A DNA stretch of 64,000 nucleotides from JACMNW01 sp963708425. GTDB taxonomy: Bacteria; Pseudomonadota; Alphaproteobacteria; Rhodobacterales; Rhodobacteraceae. The notes below the pieces were generated by a model. The model saw nothing but the letters and a program-made list of their open reading frames with translations. It had not been told where the DNA came from and did no database searches. This document shows positions 27,937 to 36,294 of the stretch, in pieces. How positions within the stretch are numbered: the first letter of the stretch is position 1; each line of letters starts with the position of its first letter. Both the position numbers and the translations under genes were made by a program. The stretch spans positions 1,116,001 through 1,180,000 of the forward strand of contig OY970206.1 of the NCBI GenBank assembly GCA_963708425.1, read 5' to 3'.

Positions 27937-28717
27937 CGGATTTCTCGTCATGTTTGTGGGCGTGATGCTTGTGGTCATGGTCATGCCCATGATGGTGGTC
28001 ATGCTCGACCAGATGATCATGGTCATGATCATGCTGATACAGCGCCAACGCGCCTTGGGTGCCCAACCCGAACAGCGCCCGGTATTCCGGCGCATTCGAC
28101 ACCACCCGTGGCGTGCCTTCGCAACAGATATGGCCGTTCAGGCAGATGACCCGATCCGACGCGCTCATCACCACGTGCAGATCATGGCTGACCATCAGCA
28201 CTGCCGCCCCAGTCTCGCGCCGCACTTCTTCGATCAGCCGATAGAACGCCGCCTCGCCGGGTTGATCCAGACCTTGCGTTGGCTCATCCAAGATCAGCAC
28301 ATCGGGTTCGCTGAGCAAAGCCCGCGCCAGCAGAACGCGCTGAAATTGCCCGCCAGACAGGCCTGTCATCGGCCTGTCGGCCACATCGGCCATCCCCACC
28401 CGCGCCAGTGCCGTATCCGCCGCCGTCCGACTGCACCGCACCGGCAAAGACAGAAACCGCCGCGCGGTTAACGGCATAGTCGGGTCAATGGCAAGCCGTT
28501 GCGGCACATAGCCAATGCGCAACCCCGCCCGGCGCGACACCCGACCTTCGGCCAGCGGCACAATGCCGATCAACGCCCGCAGCAAGGTTGATTTGCCAGA
28601 CCCGTTCGGCCCCAGGATGGTGACAATCTCGGCAGGCTCCAGCCGCAACGACACATCATGCAACACCTCATGCCCGCCTGCGCGCACGCAGATATGGTTG
28701 GCGACCAGCAAACTCAT
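27929..28717 (-). CDS. znuC: Zinc ABC importer ATPase with His-rich tail
   Basis: The ATP-hydrolysing subunit of ZnuABC, 262 residues. Walker A GPNGSGKSTLL is near residue 35, signature LSGGQFQRVLLARALL near residue 129, and Walker B DVLILDEPTQGLD follows. The last 35 or so residues are extremely rich in His and Asp (repeated HDHDHDH, HHHGHDHDHKHH), a likely zinc-binding tail facing the cytoplasm. I chose ATG at 28717 (MSLLVANHICV). Its start overlaps the zur stop by 4 nt, so the repressor and the transporter are co-translated. Confidence 0.93.
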   Translation of the reverse strand: MSLLVANHICVRAGGHEVLHDVSLRLEPAEIVTILGPNGSGKSTLLRALIGIVPLAEGRVSRRAGLRIGYVPQRLAIDPTMPLTARRFLSLPVRCSRTAADTALARVGMADVADRPMTGLSGGQFQRVLLARALLSEPDVLILDEPTQGLDQPGEAAFYRLIEEVRRETGAAVLMVSHDLHVVMSASDRVICLNGHICCEGTPRVVSNAPEYRALFGLGTQGALALYQHDHDHDHLVEHDHHHGHDHDHKHHAHKHDEKSDA

Positions 28718-29253
28718 GCCGGCACCGATTGGCAAGCGGGGCACAGGCCCAGCGCCTCGATATTGCTGCGTTCAATGGCAAACCCCATGCCTGCTGCGGC
28801 AGTATCCAACGCGGCACGAACCGGTGCTGCGGGGGCTTCGGCAACTGCATCACACAGGCGGCAGATCAGGAATGCAGGGCTATGCGCCTGCCCCGGATGC
28901 ATGCAGGCGGTGAAGGCGTTCAGGCGGCGAATGCGGTGCGCCAGCCCATTTTCGACCAGAAATTCCAAGGCGCGGTAGGCCACTGGTGGCTGATTGCCAA
29001 AGCCTTCCGCCGCCAAGCGCTGTAGCACATCATACGCACCCAAGGCGCGATGCGCCTCCAGCAATATCTGCAAGGTTCGGCGGCGCACGGGTGTCAGACG
29101 CCGCCCATCGGCAGCAACCAACACCTCGGCCCGCGCCAAAACATCATCGGCGCAATGGTTGTGGTCATGTGGGGCAAATGCCGGATCGGCAGTTGGCGTG
29201 GGCGAAACCTTGCCCGCCGAAGCGCCCAGAGCGTTGTTTTGCCGCGATGCCAT
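28714..29253 (-). CDS. zur: Zinc uptake regulator, Fur family
   Basis: A Fur-family metalloregulator that represses zinc uptake genes when zinc is bound. It has 179 residues. The winged-helix DNA-binding part holds RRLTPVRRRTLQILLEAHRALGAYDVLQRL and PVAYRALEFLVENGLAHRI. Metal-site residues include the N-terminal HDHNH stretch, two CxxC motifs (CRLC and CPAC) for the structural zinc and histidines in between. I chose ATG at 29253, with GGGGGCGG upstream. It is the first gene of zur-znuC-znuB and probably represses its own operon and divergent znuA through the palindrome at 29272-29284. Confidence 0.9.
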   Translation of the reverse strand: MASRQNNALGASAGKVSPTPTADPAFAPHDHNHCADDVLARAEVLVAADGRRLTPVRRRTLQILLEAHRALGAYDVLQRLAAEGFGNQPPVAYRALEFLVENGLAHRIRRLNAFTACMHPGQAHSPAFLICRLCDAVAEAPAAPVRAALDTAAAGMGFAIERSNIEALGLCPACQSVPA

Positions 29254-29264
29254 AATCCGCCCCC

Positions 29265-29288
29265 TTGACGCGTTATGATATAACATAC
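29265..29288. promoter_or_regulatory. Zur-box-like palindrome in the zur/znuA spacer
   Basis: GTTAT and ATAAC form a perfect inverted repeat with a 3-nt spacer (29272-29284), extended by TATAACATAC. This resembles known Zur operators with a TATAACAT core. A TTGACG element (29265-29270) touches it, so bound Zur would block a -35 element for znuA. It lies 18 bp upstream of the zur start and 41 bp from the znuA start. Confidence 0.75.
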
Positions 29289-29325
29289 AGTAGCTGACGC
29301 AAGTCCCCTGCGAAAGGCCTTTGCG

Positions 29326-30249
29326 ATGCGTTGTTTACTGTCGCTCACTCTAACCATTCTGCTGTTATCCTCCGCCGCATCTGCCGAGGTGCCGCGCGTT
29401 GTCACTGATGTACCGCCAGTGCAGTCGCTGGTGGCCATGGTGATGGGCGATCTTGGAAGCCCTGATCTGCTGGTCGATAAAGGGGCCGATGCGCACAGCT
29501 TTCAGTTGCGCCCCAGTCAGGCGGCAAGCCTGTCTGACGCCGATCTGATCATCTGGATGGGGCCTGAAATGACACCGTGGTTGGAACGCACGTTGCAAGG
29601 GCTGGAAACCAAGGCGGCGCAGATTGAACTGCTGGATGCGCCCGGCACCGAAACCCGCAGCTATGCAGATGACGCCACGCATGGGCATGACGCGGCGGCC
29701 CAGGGCGAAGACGCGCTTGATCAGGAAAGCCACGATCCGCATGCCTGGCTCGACCCACAGAATGCCACCAGTTGGCTTGATGTAATCGCGGCCAAGCTAT
29801 CCGAACTGGACCCCGCCAATGCCGCTACCTACGGTGCCAACGCAAAAACAGGTGCCGCGCAGATCGCGGCGGTGGAGGCGGAAATCAACGCGCTTCTGGA
29901 CCCTGTCAAAGCCAAACCCTTCGTCGTTTATCACGATGCCTACGGCTATTTCACCGCCCACTTCGGCCTGACCGTCGCGGGTGAAATTGCCATTGGCGAT
30001 GCCACCAGCCCAAGTGCGGCCAAGCTTGCAGAGCTGCGCGCCACGCTTGTCGCCGGGTCGGCTGCCTGCATCTTTCCCGAGGCGAACCATGATCCGAAGC
30101 TGCTGACCCAGATCACCGAGGGCACGCCCACGTCCATCGGTGGCGTGCTGGACCCCGAGGGCGCAAACCTGCCCCCCGGCCCGGCGCTTTACCCGGACCT
30201 GATGCGCGCGCTTGCCGCCACTTTGGCCGATTGCTTGGCCAAAAGCTGA
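29326..30249 (+). CDS. znuA: Zinc ABC importer periplasmic binding protein
   Basis: The periplasmic zinc-binding protein of ZnuABC, 307 residues. A signal peptide (MRCLLSLTLTILLLSSAASA) precedes the mature part, which starts EVPRVVTDVPPVQSLVA. Zinc ligands of the cluster A-I family are visible: the His in GADAHSFQL near residue 61, the DPHAWLDP segment near residue 143 and FVVYHDAYGYF near residue 205. The His-rich loop in the middle is short (THGHDAA). It is divergent from zur across the palindrome. ATG at 29326 follows GAAAGGC. Confidence 0.94.
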   Translation: MRCLLSLTLTILLLSSAASAEVPRVVTDVPPVQSLVAMVMGDLGSPDLLVDKGADAHSFQLRPSQAASLSDADLIIWMGPEMTPWLERTLQGLETKAAQIELLDAPGTETRSYADDATHGHDAAAQGEDALDQESHDPHAWLDPQNATSWLDVIAAKLSELDPANAATYGANAKTGAAQIAAVEAEINALLDPVKAKPFVVYHDAYGYFTAHFGLTVAGEIAIGDATSPSAAKLAELRATLVAGSAACIFPEANHDPKLLTQITEGTPTSIGGVLDPEGANLPPGPALYPDLMRALAATLADCLAKS

Positions 30250-30253
30250 ACAC

Positions 30254-30282
30254 GGGCTTGACGGACCCGGCCCGTTAAGCCC
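30254..30282 (+). terminator. Hairpin downstream of znuA
   Basis: GGGCTTGACGG pairs with CCGTTAAGCCC over 11 bp with one G-U pair and a 7-nt loop. It begins 4 bp after the znuA stop. No T-tract follows, so it may be a weak terminator or a 3'-end stabiliser. Confidence 0.5.
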
Positions 30283-30329
30283 ACCTGAGGGCAAGGGGGG
30301 ACCGCCCCAAGACACCGAGAGGAACCGCT

Positions 30330-31286
30330 TTGCAGATTACGGAATTTGGCAAGACCAGCACGGGTGCCACAGTTCAATCCATCAGCATCAGCGCGGGCGA
30401 TCTGACGGCACATATCCTGACTTACGGTGCCATCGTGCAGCATGTCGGGTTGGCGGGGGTGGCGCATAGCCTGACACTGGGCTCCGACCGCCTGTCAGAT
30501 TACGAAGGCGAAATGTGCTATCACGGCGCGCTGATCGGCCCGGTCGCCAATCGTATCGCCAGCGCACGCACCAGTCTGAACGGTGTTGCCCTACAATTTG
30601 AGCCCAACCCTGGCGGCCCGCACCTTTTGCACAGCGGCACTATCGGCGCGCACCGTAAAATCTGGACCATCGCCGAAATCACGGCCGCCAGCGTTACATT
30701 GACGCTTACGCTCCCCGATGGCGAAGGCGGCTTTCCCGGCAACCGCCACATCCGCGCAACTTACGAAATCGTGGCCCCGGCCACTTTGCGGCTGACGTTA
30801 GCTGCCAGTAGCGACGCACCAACGCTGCTGAATTTTGCCAACCACAGCTATTGGAACCTTGACGGTACTGGGCACTGGCATGGCCATTCCATGCAAATTG
30901 CCGCCGATCATTTCCTTCCCGTCACGGCGGATTTGATCCCGACGGGAGCCATCACCCCAGTCGACGCCACGCCCTACGACTTTCGAACGAAACGCGCGCT
31001 GATCCCCGGCCAACCGCCGCTTGATACCAACTTTTGCCTCTCTACCACAAAAGCCCCACTGCGCCATGTTGCAACCCTAACCGGGCAATCCGGCATCGCG
31101 CTGGCGCTCGCCACCACGGAACCCGGCTTGCAAATCTATGACGCGCGCCATGCCGAATATGATGGTCTGGCGGTGGAGGCGCAGGGTTGGCCCGATGCCC
31201 CGAACCATAGCGCCTTCCCATCCATCATCACCACGCCTGACGCGCCGTATGCACAAACCACCGAATGGCATTTCAGCAAACCCTGA
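30330..31286 (+). CDS. galM: Aldose 1-epimerase (galactose mutarotase family)
   Basis: Interconverts alpha and beta anomers of aldoses such as galactose and glucose. The 318-residue protein has the family features: substrate loop GALIGPVANRIASARTSL near residues 71-88, the NFANHSYWNLDG catalytic His block near residue 167 and the late glutamate region GLAVEAQGWPDAPN. The start is TTG at 30330, preceded by AGAGGA at a good distance; no better ATG is available upstream. It lies between znuA and puuD, alone, with no sugar genes beside it, so its true substrate is unclear. Confidence 0.85.
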   Translation: MQITEFGKTSTGATVQSISISAGDLTAHILTYGAIVQHVGLAGVAHSLTLGSDRLSDYEGEMCYHGALIGPVANRIASARTSLNGVALQFEPNPGGPHLLHSGTIGAHRKIWTIAEITAASVTLTLTLPDGEGGFPGNRHIRATYEIVAPATLRLTLAASSDAPTLLNFANHSYWNLDGTGHWHGHSMQIAADHFLPVTADLIPTGAITPVDATPYDFRTKRALIPGQPPLDTNFCLSTTKAPLRHVATLTGQSGIALALATTEPGLQIYDARHAEYDGLAVEAQGWPDAPNHSAFPSIITTPDAPYAQTTEWHFSKP

Positions 31287-31290
31287 CGCC

Positions 31291-31325
31291 GTTTCTTCTG
31301 TTCAAAAATATCCCCGCCGGAGGCC
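31291..31325 (+). repeat. Dispersed repeat, divergent copy
   Basis: GTTTCTTCTGTTCAAAAATATCCCC matches the left half of the repeat family, followed here by CGCCGGAGGCCG rather than the usual G-rich hairpin. It lies between convergent galM and puuD. Confidence 0.5.
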
Positions 31326-31375
31326 GCTACACGCCCAAAGCGCTGAGCCTAAATCTGCGCGATCCAAAATTTTTC

Positions 31376-32608
31376 TCAAAAATTTTCGCCCTTCGCCCCT
31401 GCGCTCTGAAACCACGCCACGATCTGCGCCCGCTCGTCCGGCTCCATATACGACAGGTTGCCCGGCGGCATTGCGTGGCTGATCCCCGCCTGCAAATAAA
31501 TCCGTCGCGCCGCTGCGGCGATCTGCGCCGGCGTTTCCAGATGCACGCCCTTGGGTGCCCAATACATGCCGTCCCAAACCGGCTCTGCCGCATGGCACAT
31601 CGAACAGCGCCCCTGCACAATGCTGGTTACATCATCAAACCCGTCAGCCGAGGCATACCGCAACGCCTCGCCCTTCAGCGCCGTCTCTTCCACCACTTTC
31701 ATTGGCAGGGATGACAGCCAGGCGATGACCAGAAACAACACCAGTGTCACCCCCCAAGTCCAATGCGGGTTGCCCTTCCGCGCGTGTTTGGTGTTGAACC
31801 AATGCCGGATCGTAACACCCATCAGGAACACCAGACTCGCGATCAACCAGTTGTAATCCGTCGCGAATACCAGCGGGTAATGATTGGACAGCATCAAGAA
31901 CAATACCGGCAGCGTCAGGTAATTGTTGTGCGTCGACCGTTGCTTGGCGATCTTGCCATATTTCGGGTCCGGCTTCCGCCCCGCCTTCAAATCGGCCACC
32001 ACAACGCGCTGATTGGGCATGATGATCATGAACACATTGGCGCTCATGATCGTCGCCGTAAACGCTCCCAGATGCAGCAACGCCGCCCGCCCGGAAAACA
32101 CCTGCGTATAGCCCCAGGCCATCGCCACCAGGATCACATACAAGCCAATCATCAGCCGCGTGTTGTCATCGCCAAACCGGCTTTTGCAGATCAGATCATA
32201 GATGATCCAGCCAAACGCCAGCGACGACAGCGAGATTGAAACCGCCTGCCAGACCGGAATATCCAGCACGTTGGGGTCCACCAGATACAGTTCCGCCCCA
32301 AGGTAATACACCAGCACCAACATCACGAAGCCCGACAGCCATGTGGCGTAGCTTTCCCATTTGAACCAGGTCAAATGCTCCGGCATCATATCCGGTGCCA
32401 CCAGATATTTCTGCACATGGTAAAACCCGCCACCATGCACCTGCCATTCCTCGCCATGCGCCAGCGGCGGCAGACTTGGCGTTTGGCGCAAGCCCAAATC
32501 CAGCGCGATAAAATAGAACGATGATCCGATCCACGCGATGCCGGTGATTACATGCGTCCACCGCGCCGCGATCTCGATCCATTCCCACAGCACCGCCCAG
32601 TCATACAT
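31376..32608 (-). CDS. puuD: Urate hydroxylase, membrane cytochrome c type
   Basis: PuuD oxidises urate to 5-hydroxyisourate and is a membrane protein with a cytochrome c domain, unlike soluble uricase. The 410-residue sequence has an N-terminal region of about eight to nine helices (WEWIEIAARWTHVITGIAWIGSSFYFI at the start) and a C-terminal periplasmic haem domain with one CxxCH motif (CSMCH near residue 336) and a late methionine candidate (HAMPPGNLSYM). Electrons probably go to the respiratory chain. It is divergent from the LysR regulator gene at 32742 and starts the uric-acid part of the purine region. Confidence 0.93.
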   Translation of the reverse strand: MYDWAVLWEWIEIAARWTHVITGIAWIGSSFYFIALDLGLRQTPSLPPLAHGEEWQVHGGGFYHVQKYLVAPDMMPEHLTWFKWESYATWLSGFVMLVLVYYLGAELYLVDPNVLDIPVWQAVSISLSSLAFGWIIYDLICKSRFGDDNTRLMIGLYVILVAMAWGYTQVFSGRAALLHLGAFTATIMSANVFMIIMPNQRVVVADLKAGRKPDPKYGKIAKQRSTHNNYLTLPVLFLMLSNHYPLVFATDYNWLIASLVFLMGVTIRHWFNTKHARKGNPHWTWGVTLVLFLVIAWLSSLPMKVVEETALKGEALRYASADGFDDVTSIVQGRCSMCHAAEPVWDGMYWAPKGVHLETPAQIAAAARRIYLQAGISHAMPPGNLSYMEPDERAQIVAWFQSAGAKGENF

Positions 32609-32741
32609 CGCAAACTCCCCAAATTTCAGACCACCAGCCTACGCCCGGCACCACTTGCCTGTTAATCCAGCAAATACCTCAGGACTTTCAACCACAACCT
32701 GATAATACTTGGCGCCAGACCATAGCCCAGGGACCACGCGA

Positions 32742-33665
32742 ATGTCCTACGTCAACAATGTCCGCATGTTCGTGCGCGTCTACGAACTGGGCAGCATGAG
32801 TGCGGCTGCCCGCGATCAGCGCGCGTCGCCCGCCGTTGCATCAGCCCGCATTTCGGATCTGGAAAAGCACCTTGGCGTCCGCCTGTTCAGCCGCACCACG
32901 CGCAGCCTGCAACCCACCGAAAACGGTCGCATCTTCTATGATGGCGCGCGCCGCATCCTCGATGCGATAGACGATGCCGAATCCGCCGTTATGGATGTAA
33001 CGCAAAACCCGCGCGGCACCATTTTTGTGGCCGCCCCGCTCGGCATTGGGCGGCGCTTCATCGCCCCGCATGTGCCATTGTTCAAAGACCAATACGCGCA
33101 GATCGACGTGCGCCTGCGCCTGTCTGACCGCCCGATTGATGTGGTGGCCGAAGGCATCGACGTGGCGTTCCACCTTGGCCTGCTGGACAATTCCACCCTG
33201 AAAGTCCGGCAAGTCGCCGATTGCCCCCGCCTGCTGTGCGCCGCCCCCGCCTATATCGCCCGTCGTGGCTCCCCGGCGGATGGGGCGGCTTTGGTGAATG
33301 ACAAACATGATTGCCTGAACCTGCGCTTTCCCGGTGCGAAGGAATTCCAATGGGCGCTGCAAACCTCCGAGGGCACCAAGCGGTTCGAAATCACCGGTCC
33401 GTTCGAATCTGATGACGGCGATGTTCTGACCGGTTGGGCGCTCGATGGCCGCGGTATCGTGCTAAAACCGATCTTCGAGGTCGCCGACCACCTGCGCAGC
33501 GGTGCGCTGATCCCCGTTGCCACCGCCACGCCGCCGCTACCGATCCAGCTCTCCGCCCTGTCGCAACACCGCCGCCTGAAAGACCCCAAAGTGCGCCTGT
33601 TCACCGATTTCATGGCCACCCATTGCCGCGATGCGCTGCGCCACGCCACGGATGGCACTGCCTAA
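32742..33665 (+). CDS. LysR-family transcriptional regulator
   Basis: A 307-residue LysR-type regulator with an N-terminal winged helix-turn-helix (MFVRVYELGSMSAAARDQRASPAVASARISDLEKHLGVRLFSRTTRSL pattern at residues 7-54) and a ligand-binding domain typical of the CrgA-like branch. ATG at 32742 gives MSYVNNVRMFV, the normal beginning, with AGGGA upstream. A TTG at 32709 would add 11 residues. It is divergent from puuD, 133 bp away, and next to uraH, so control of urate breakdown is plausible, but its ligand is not known. Confidence 0.85.
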   Translation: MSYVNNVRMFVRVYELGSMSAAARDQRASPAVASARISDLEKHLGVRLFSRTTRSLQPTENGRIFYDGARRILDAIDDAESAVMDVTQNPRGTIFVAAPLGIGRRFIAPHVPLFKDQYAQIDVRLRLSDRPIDVVAEGIDVAFHLGLLDNSTLKVRQVADCPRLLCAAPAYIARRGSPADGAALVNDKHDCLNLRFPGAKEFQWALQTSEGTKRFEITGPFESDDGDVLTGWALDGRGIVLKPIFEVADHLRSGALIPVATATPPLPIQLSALSQHRRLKDPKVRLFTDFMATHCRDALRHATDGTA

Positions 33666-33678
33666 ACCTCCCGACTTC

Positions 33679-33742
33679 GCATTTGGACAAATATCCTCGG
33701 GGGGAAATTGCGGGCCGCCGCAATTTGGGGGCAGACAGCCCC
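33679..33742 (+). repeat. Dispersed G-rich hairpin repeat, full copy
   Basis: ATTTGGACAAATATCCTCGGGGGG is followed by two hairpins: AAATTGCGG with CCGCAATTT, and GGGGGCAGACAGCCCCCG. It lies between the convergent lysR and uraH genes and may act as a terminator for both. Confidence 0.75.
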
Positions 33743-33744
33743 CG

Positions 33745-34113
33745 TCAACTGCCGCGATAGGTCGAATACGCAAACGGCGAGATCAACAACGGCACATGGT
33801 AATGCGCGCCAGCATCCGTCACCCCAAACCGAATGGGAATCTGGTCAAGAAACAACACCTCGCCCCCATTTTGATCAGCAACCTGCCCCGTCGCACGCAG
33901 ATAATCCCCGGCGCAGAACACCAACTCGTAGCTTCCAACCGTAAACCCCTTGCCCACCAGCATCGGCGCATCGGTCCGGCCATCGGCATTGGTCACGCTT
34001 TCCGCAATCTTTTTGTGGCTGTTGCCGGTTACCCGGTACAGCATGATCTTCACCCCCGCTGCGGGCTGCCCCCGCCCGGTATCCAGCACATGTGTCGTCA
34101 ATCCAGCCGCCAT
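33745..34113 (-). CDS. uraH: 5-hydroxyisourate hydrolase
   Basis: Hydrolyses 5-hydroxyisourate, the PuuD product, to OHCU. The 122-residue protein is a transthyretin-like HIUase: the N-terminal LTTHVLDTGRGQPAAGVKI motif is present, ARG/HIS active-site segments follow, and the chain ends in YRGS, the signature tetrapeptide of the hydrolase (transthyretin itself lacks it). I chose ATG at 34113 (MAAGLTTHVLD); ten further upstream codons have no similarity. It is divergent from the puuE-uraD fusion, whose product acts next in the pathway. Confidence 0.94.
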   Translation of the reverse strand: MAAGLTTHVLDTGRGQPAAGVKIMLYRVTGNSHKKIAESVTNADGRTDAPMLVGKGFTVGSYELVFCAGDYLRATGQVADQNGGEVLFLDQIPIRFGVTDAGAHYHVPLLISPFAYSTYRGS

Positions 34114-34267
34114 CTTGCTCTCCCGCGCTGCTGCCCAAACCATAGCTGCAAAAACCCCTTCGCGACCATTCCCCCAGCAAAAAACTCTTTCGCGAATAAA
34201 TTGATAAACACCTCTCGAAAATCTGCATAGTCTGCCGCAATCGCGATCGGAGCGATAGGAGACGCCA

Positions 34268-35683
34268 ATGAACCGCTATCCCCGTGATTTTCGCGGTCAC
34301 GGCCCAAACCCGCCCGACGCGGCATGGCCCGAAAAAGCCAAAATCGCCGTCAGCCTGGTGCTGAACTACGAAGAGGGTGGCGAGAATAACATTCTGCATG
34401 GCGACGCCGGGTCCGAGGCGTTCCTGTCCGACATCGCAGGTGCCGCCCCTTGGCCCGGCCAACGCCACGCCAATATGGAATCGCTCTACGATTACGGCGC
34501 GCGGGCGGGCTTCTGGCGCCTGCACCGGCTGTTCACCAACCTCAACATTCCCGTCACCATCTACGGCGTCGCAACCGCCCTTGCCCGCAACCCCGAACAG
34601 GTTGCGGCCATGAAAGCCACCGGGTGGGAAATCGCCAGCCACGGCCTGAAATGGGTCGATCACCGCGACATGACCGAAGACGTCGAGCGCGCCCAAATCG
34701 CCGAAGCCATCCGCCTGCACACCGAAGTGGTGGGTGCGCCGCCAACGGGTTGGTACACCGGTCGGTCCTCAATCAACACCCTCCGCCTCACCGCCGAAAC
34801 CGGTGCGTTCGACTGGCTGTCCGACACCTACGACGACGACCTGCCCTATTGGCTGGAGGTCGGCGCGCGCGATCAGTTGATCATCCCCTACACGCTGGAA
34901 GCCAACGACATGCGCTTCGCCACCGCCCCCGGCTACACCGTTGGCGAGCAATTCTTCCAATACCTGAAAGACAGCTTCGACACGCTTTATGCCGAAGGCG
35001 AACAAGGCCAAGCCAAGATGTTCTCCATCGGCCTGCACTGCCGCCTGATCGGCCGCCCCGGCAAAATCGCCGGGCTGAAGCGCTTCCTCGACTACGCCAA
35101 ATCGCACGCGGATGTCTGGTTCCCGCGCCGCATCGACATCGCCACCCACTGGGCCAAAACCCATCCCCACAAACGGTTTGAACGCCCCTCGCAAATGCCG
35201 CTGAACCGCTTCGTCACCCTCTACGGCAGCATCTTCGAGCACTCCCCCTGGATCGCCACCCGCGCCCACGCCCTCGAACTCGGCCCCGCCCACGATAGCG
35301 CCGCAGGTCTGCACAACGCCCTAACCCGCATCTTTCGCACTGCATCATCCGAAGAACGCATGGCCGTCCTACGCGCCCACCCCGACCTCGCCGGAAAGCT
35401 CGCCCTCGCCAAACAACTCACCGCCGACAGCACGTCCGAACAAGCCTCCGCCGCCCTCGACGCCCTGACCGACGCCGAACGCACAACCTTCCAATCCCTC
35501 AACACCGCCTACATGGCCAAACACGGCTTCCCCTTCGTCATCGCCGTGCGGGACCATACCAAGGCGAGCATCCTCGCCGCCTTCCAAACCCGTATCGCCA
35601 ATGACACGGAAACCGAATTCCAAACCGCCTGCGCCCAAGTCGAGCGCATCGCGGAGTTACGTTTGAAGGACATCTTGCCATGA
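34268..35683 (+). CDS. puuE: Fused allantoinase (PuuE) and OHCU decarboxylase (UraD)
   Basis: A 471-residue protein carrying two consecutive steps of urate breakdown. Residues 1 to about 305 are a metal-independent allantoinase of the polysaccharide-deacetylase fold (NYEEGGENNILHGD, GWEIASHGLKWVDH, GWYTGRSSINT). Residues of about 310-471 are OHCU decarboxylase (MPLNRFVTLYGSIFEHSPWIA, LRAHPDLAGKLA, KHGFPFVIAVR). UraD makes S-allantoin from OHCU and PuuE opens it to allantoate, so the order in the protein is opposite to the order in the pathway. The start ATG 34268 follows GGAGACGCC. It overlaps the next frame by 4 nt. Confidence 0.93.
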   Translation: MNRYPRDFRGHGPNPPDAAWPEKAKIAVSLVLNYEEGGENNILHGDAGSEAFLSDIAGAAPWPGQRHANMESLYDYGARAGFWRLHRLFTNLNIPVTIYGVATALARNPEQVAAMKATGWEIASHGLKWVDHRDMTEDVERAQIAEAIRLHTEVVGAPPTGWYTGRSSINTLRLTAETGAFDWLSDTYDDDLPYWLEVGARDQLIIPYTLEANDMRFATAPGYTVGEQFFQYLKDSFDTLYAEGEQGQAKMFSIGLHCRLIGRPGKIAGLKRFLDYAKSHADVWFPRRIDIATHWAKTHPHKRFERPSQMPLNRFVTLYGSIFEHSPWIATRAHALELGPAHDSAAGLHNALTRIFRTASSEERMAVLRAHPDLAGKLALAKQLTADSTSEQASAALDALTDAERTTFQSLNTAYMAKHGFPFVIAVRDHTKASILAAFQTRIANDTETEFQTACAQVERIAELRLKDILP

Positions 35684-36198
35684 CGCCACGTCCCGTAGGG
35701 TGGGTGAAACCCACGCTCAAACCTCGAACGTGTGGCTGTGTTTCGACCAATAAACGCGGGTTTCACGCGCCTCACCGCTTACTTGCCGCCGCCACGTTGG
35801 CGATACTCACGTTCGCGCTGCCACACACCGCCCACGCGCAGGATTGTGAGAAAGCTCTCGCCGACCTGCGCTGGACGCTGGTCGAGCCAAATTCATCGTG
35901 GCAGCTTGCGTCGGATCATGCAGGGGCGGTTTTGTTGGACATGGAATGCGACCCGGAGTTCATCAAGGAATGGTTTGCGGCGGCGGCGTGGAAGCTGGTC
36001 GGCGAGTCAACGCGAAAATTGAATGAGACCGGGCCTTTCGGCCCGACTAATCAACGTTTTCGAATAGATCAATCAATGGCTTTCTGCCTACCCCGGCAGT
36101 GGCCTTGGCGATGGATAACAGAGGGTTGCTCTGTTGGAATAGGCATTTCAACGTTTCAGGGCCGGATAACACATATAAACGCTGGCGCTTACGAATAA
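35680..36198 (+). CDS. Hypothetical small exported protein with a repeat-derived N-terminus
   Basis: A 172-residue frame whose ATG overlaps the puuE-uraD stop as ATGA. Residues 1 to about 30 come from a dispersed inverted repeat and look artificial. From about residue 33 a normal signal peptide follows (HRLLAAATLAILTFALPHTAHAQ), then a short mature part with four cysteines (DCEKALAD, MECDPEF, AFCLP, TEGCSV). I do not recognise a family. A hairpin (CGGGCC with GGCCCG, 36031-36046) lies inside the frame. The signal peptide argues for a real protein; the repeat at the start argues for disruption or an unclear start. Confidence 0.45.
   Translation: MTPRPVGWVKPTLKPRTCGCVSTNKRGFHAPHRLLAAATLAILTFALPHTAHAQDCEKALADLRWTLVEPNSSWQLASDHAGAVLLDMECDPEFIKEWFAAAAWKLVGESTRKLNETGPFGPTNQRFRIDQSMAFCLPRQWPWRWITEGCSVGIGISTFQGRITHINAGAYE
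35695..35768. repeat. Inverted repeat of the GTGGGTGAAACCCAC type
   Basis: GTGGGTGAAACCCAC is itself a hairpin (6-bp stem). A second element, CGCGGGTTTCAC near 35756-35767, is complementary to GTGAAACCCACG with one mismatch. This resembles a short dispersed repeat found in many proteobacteria. It lies inside the hypothetical frame. Confidence 0.6.
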
Positions 36199-36294
36199 AG
36201 CGAACCTCTAGGTGTGTAATACCTACACTAATCCACCTAATTTTTAATGATTTCATCGAGAACCCCCACCCACCCCCCAAAGGACCCGCCCCCC

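Noticed and set aside
27937..28095. Longer znuB with a His/Met-rich N-terminus
   Set aside because: It is a shadow of the His-rich znuC tail read in another frame; the ATG at 27936 directly precedes the permease sequence.
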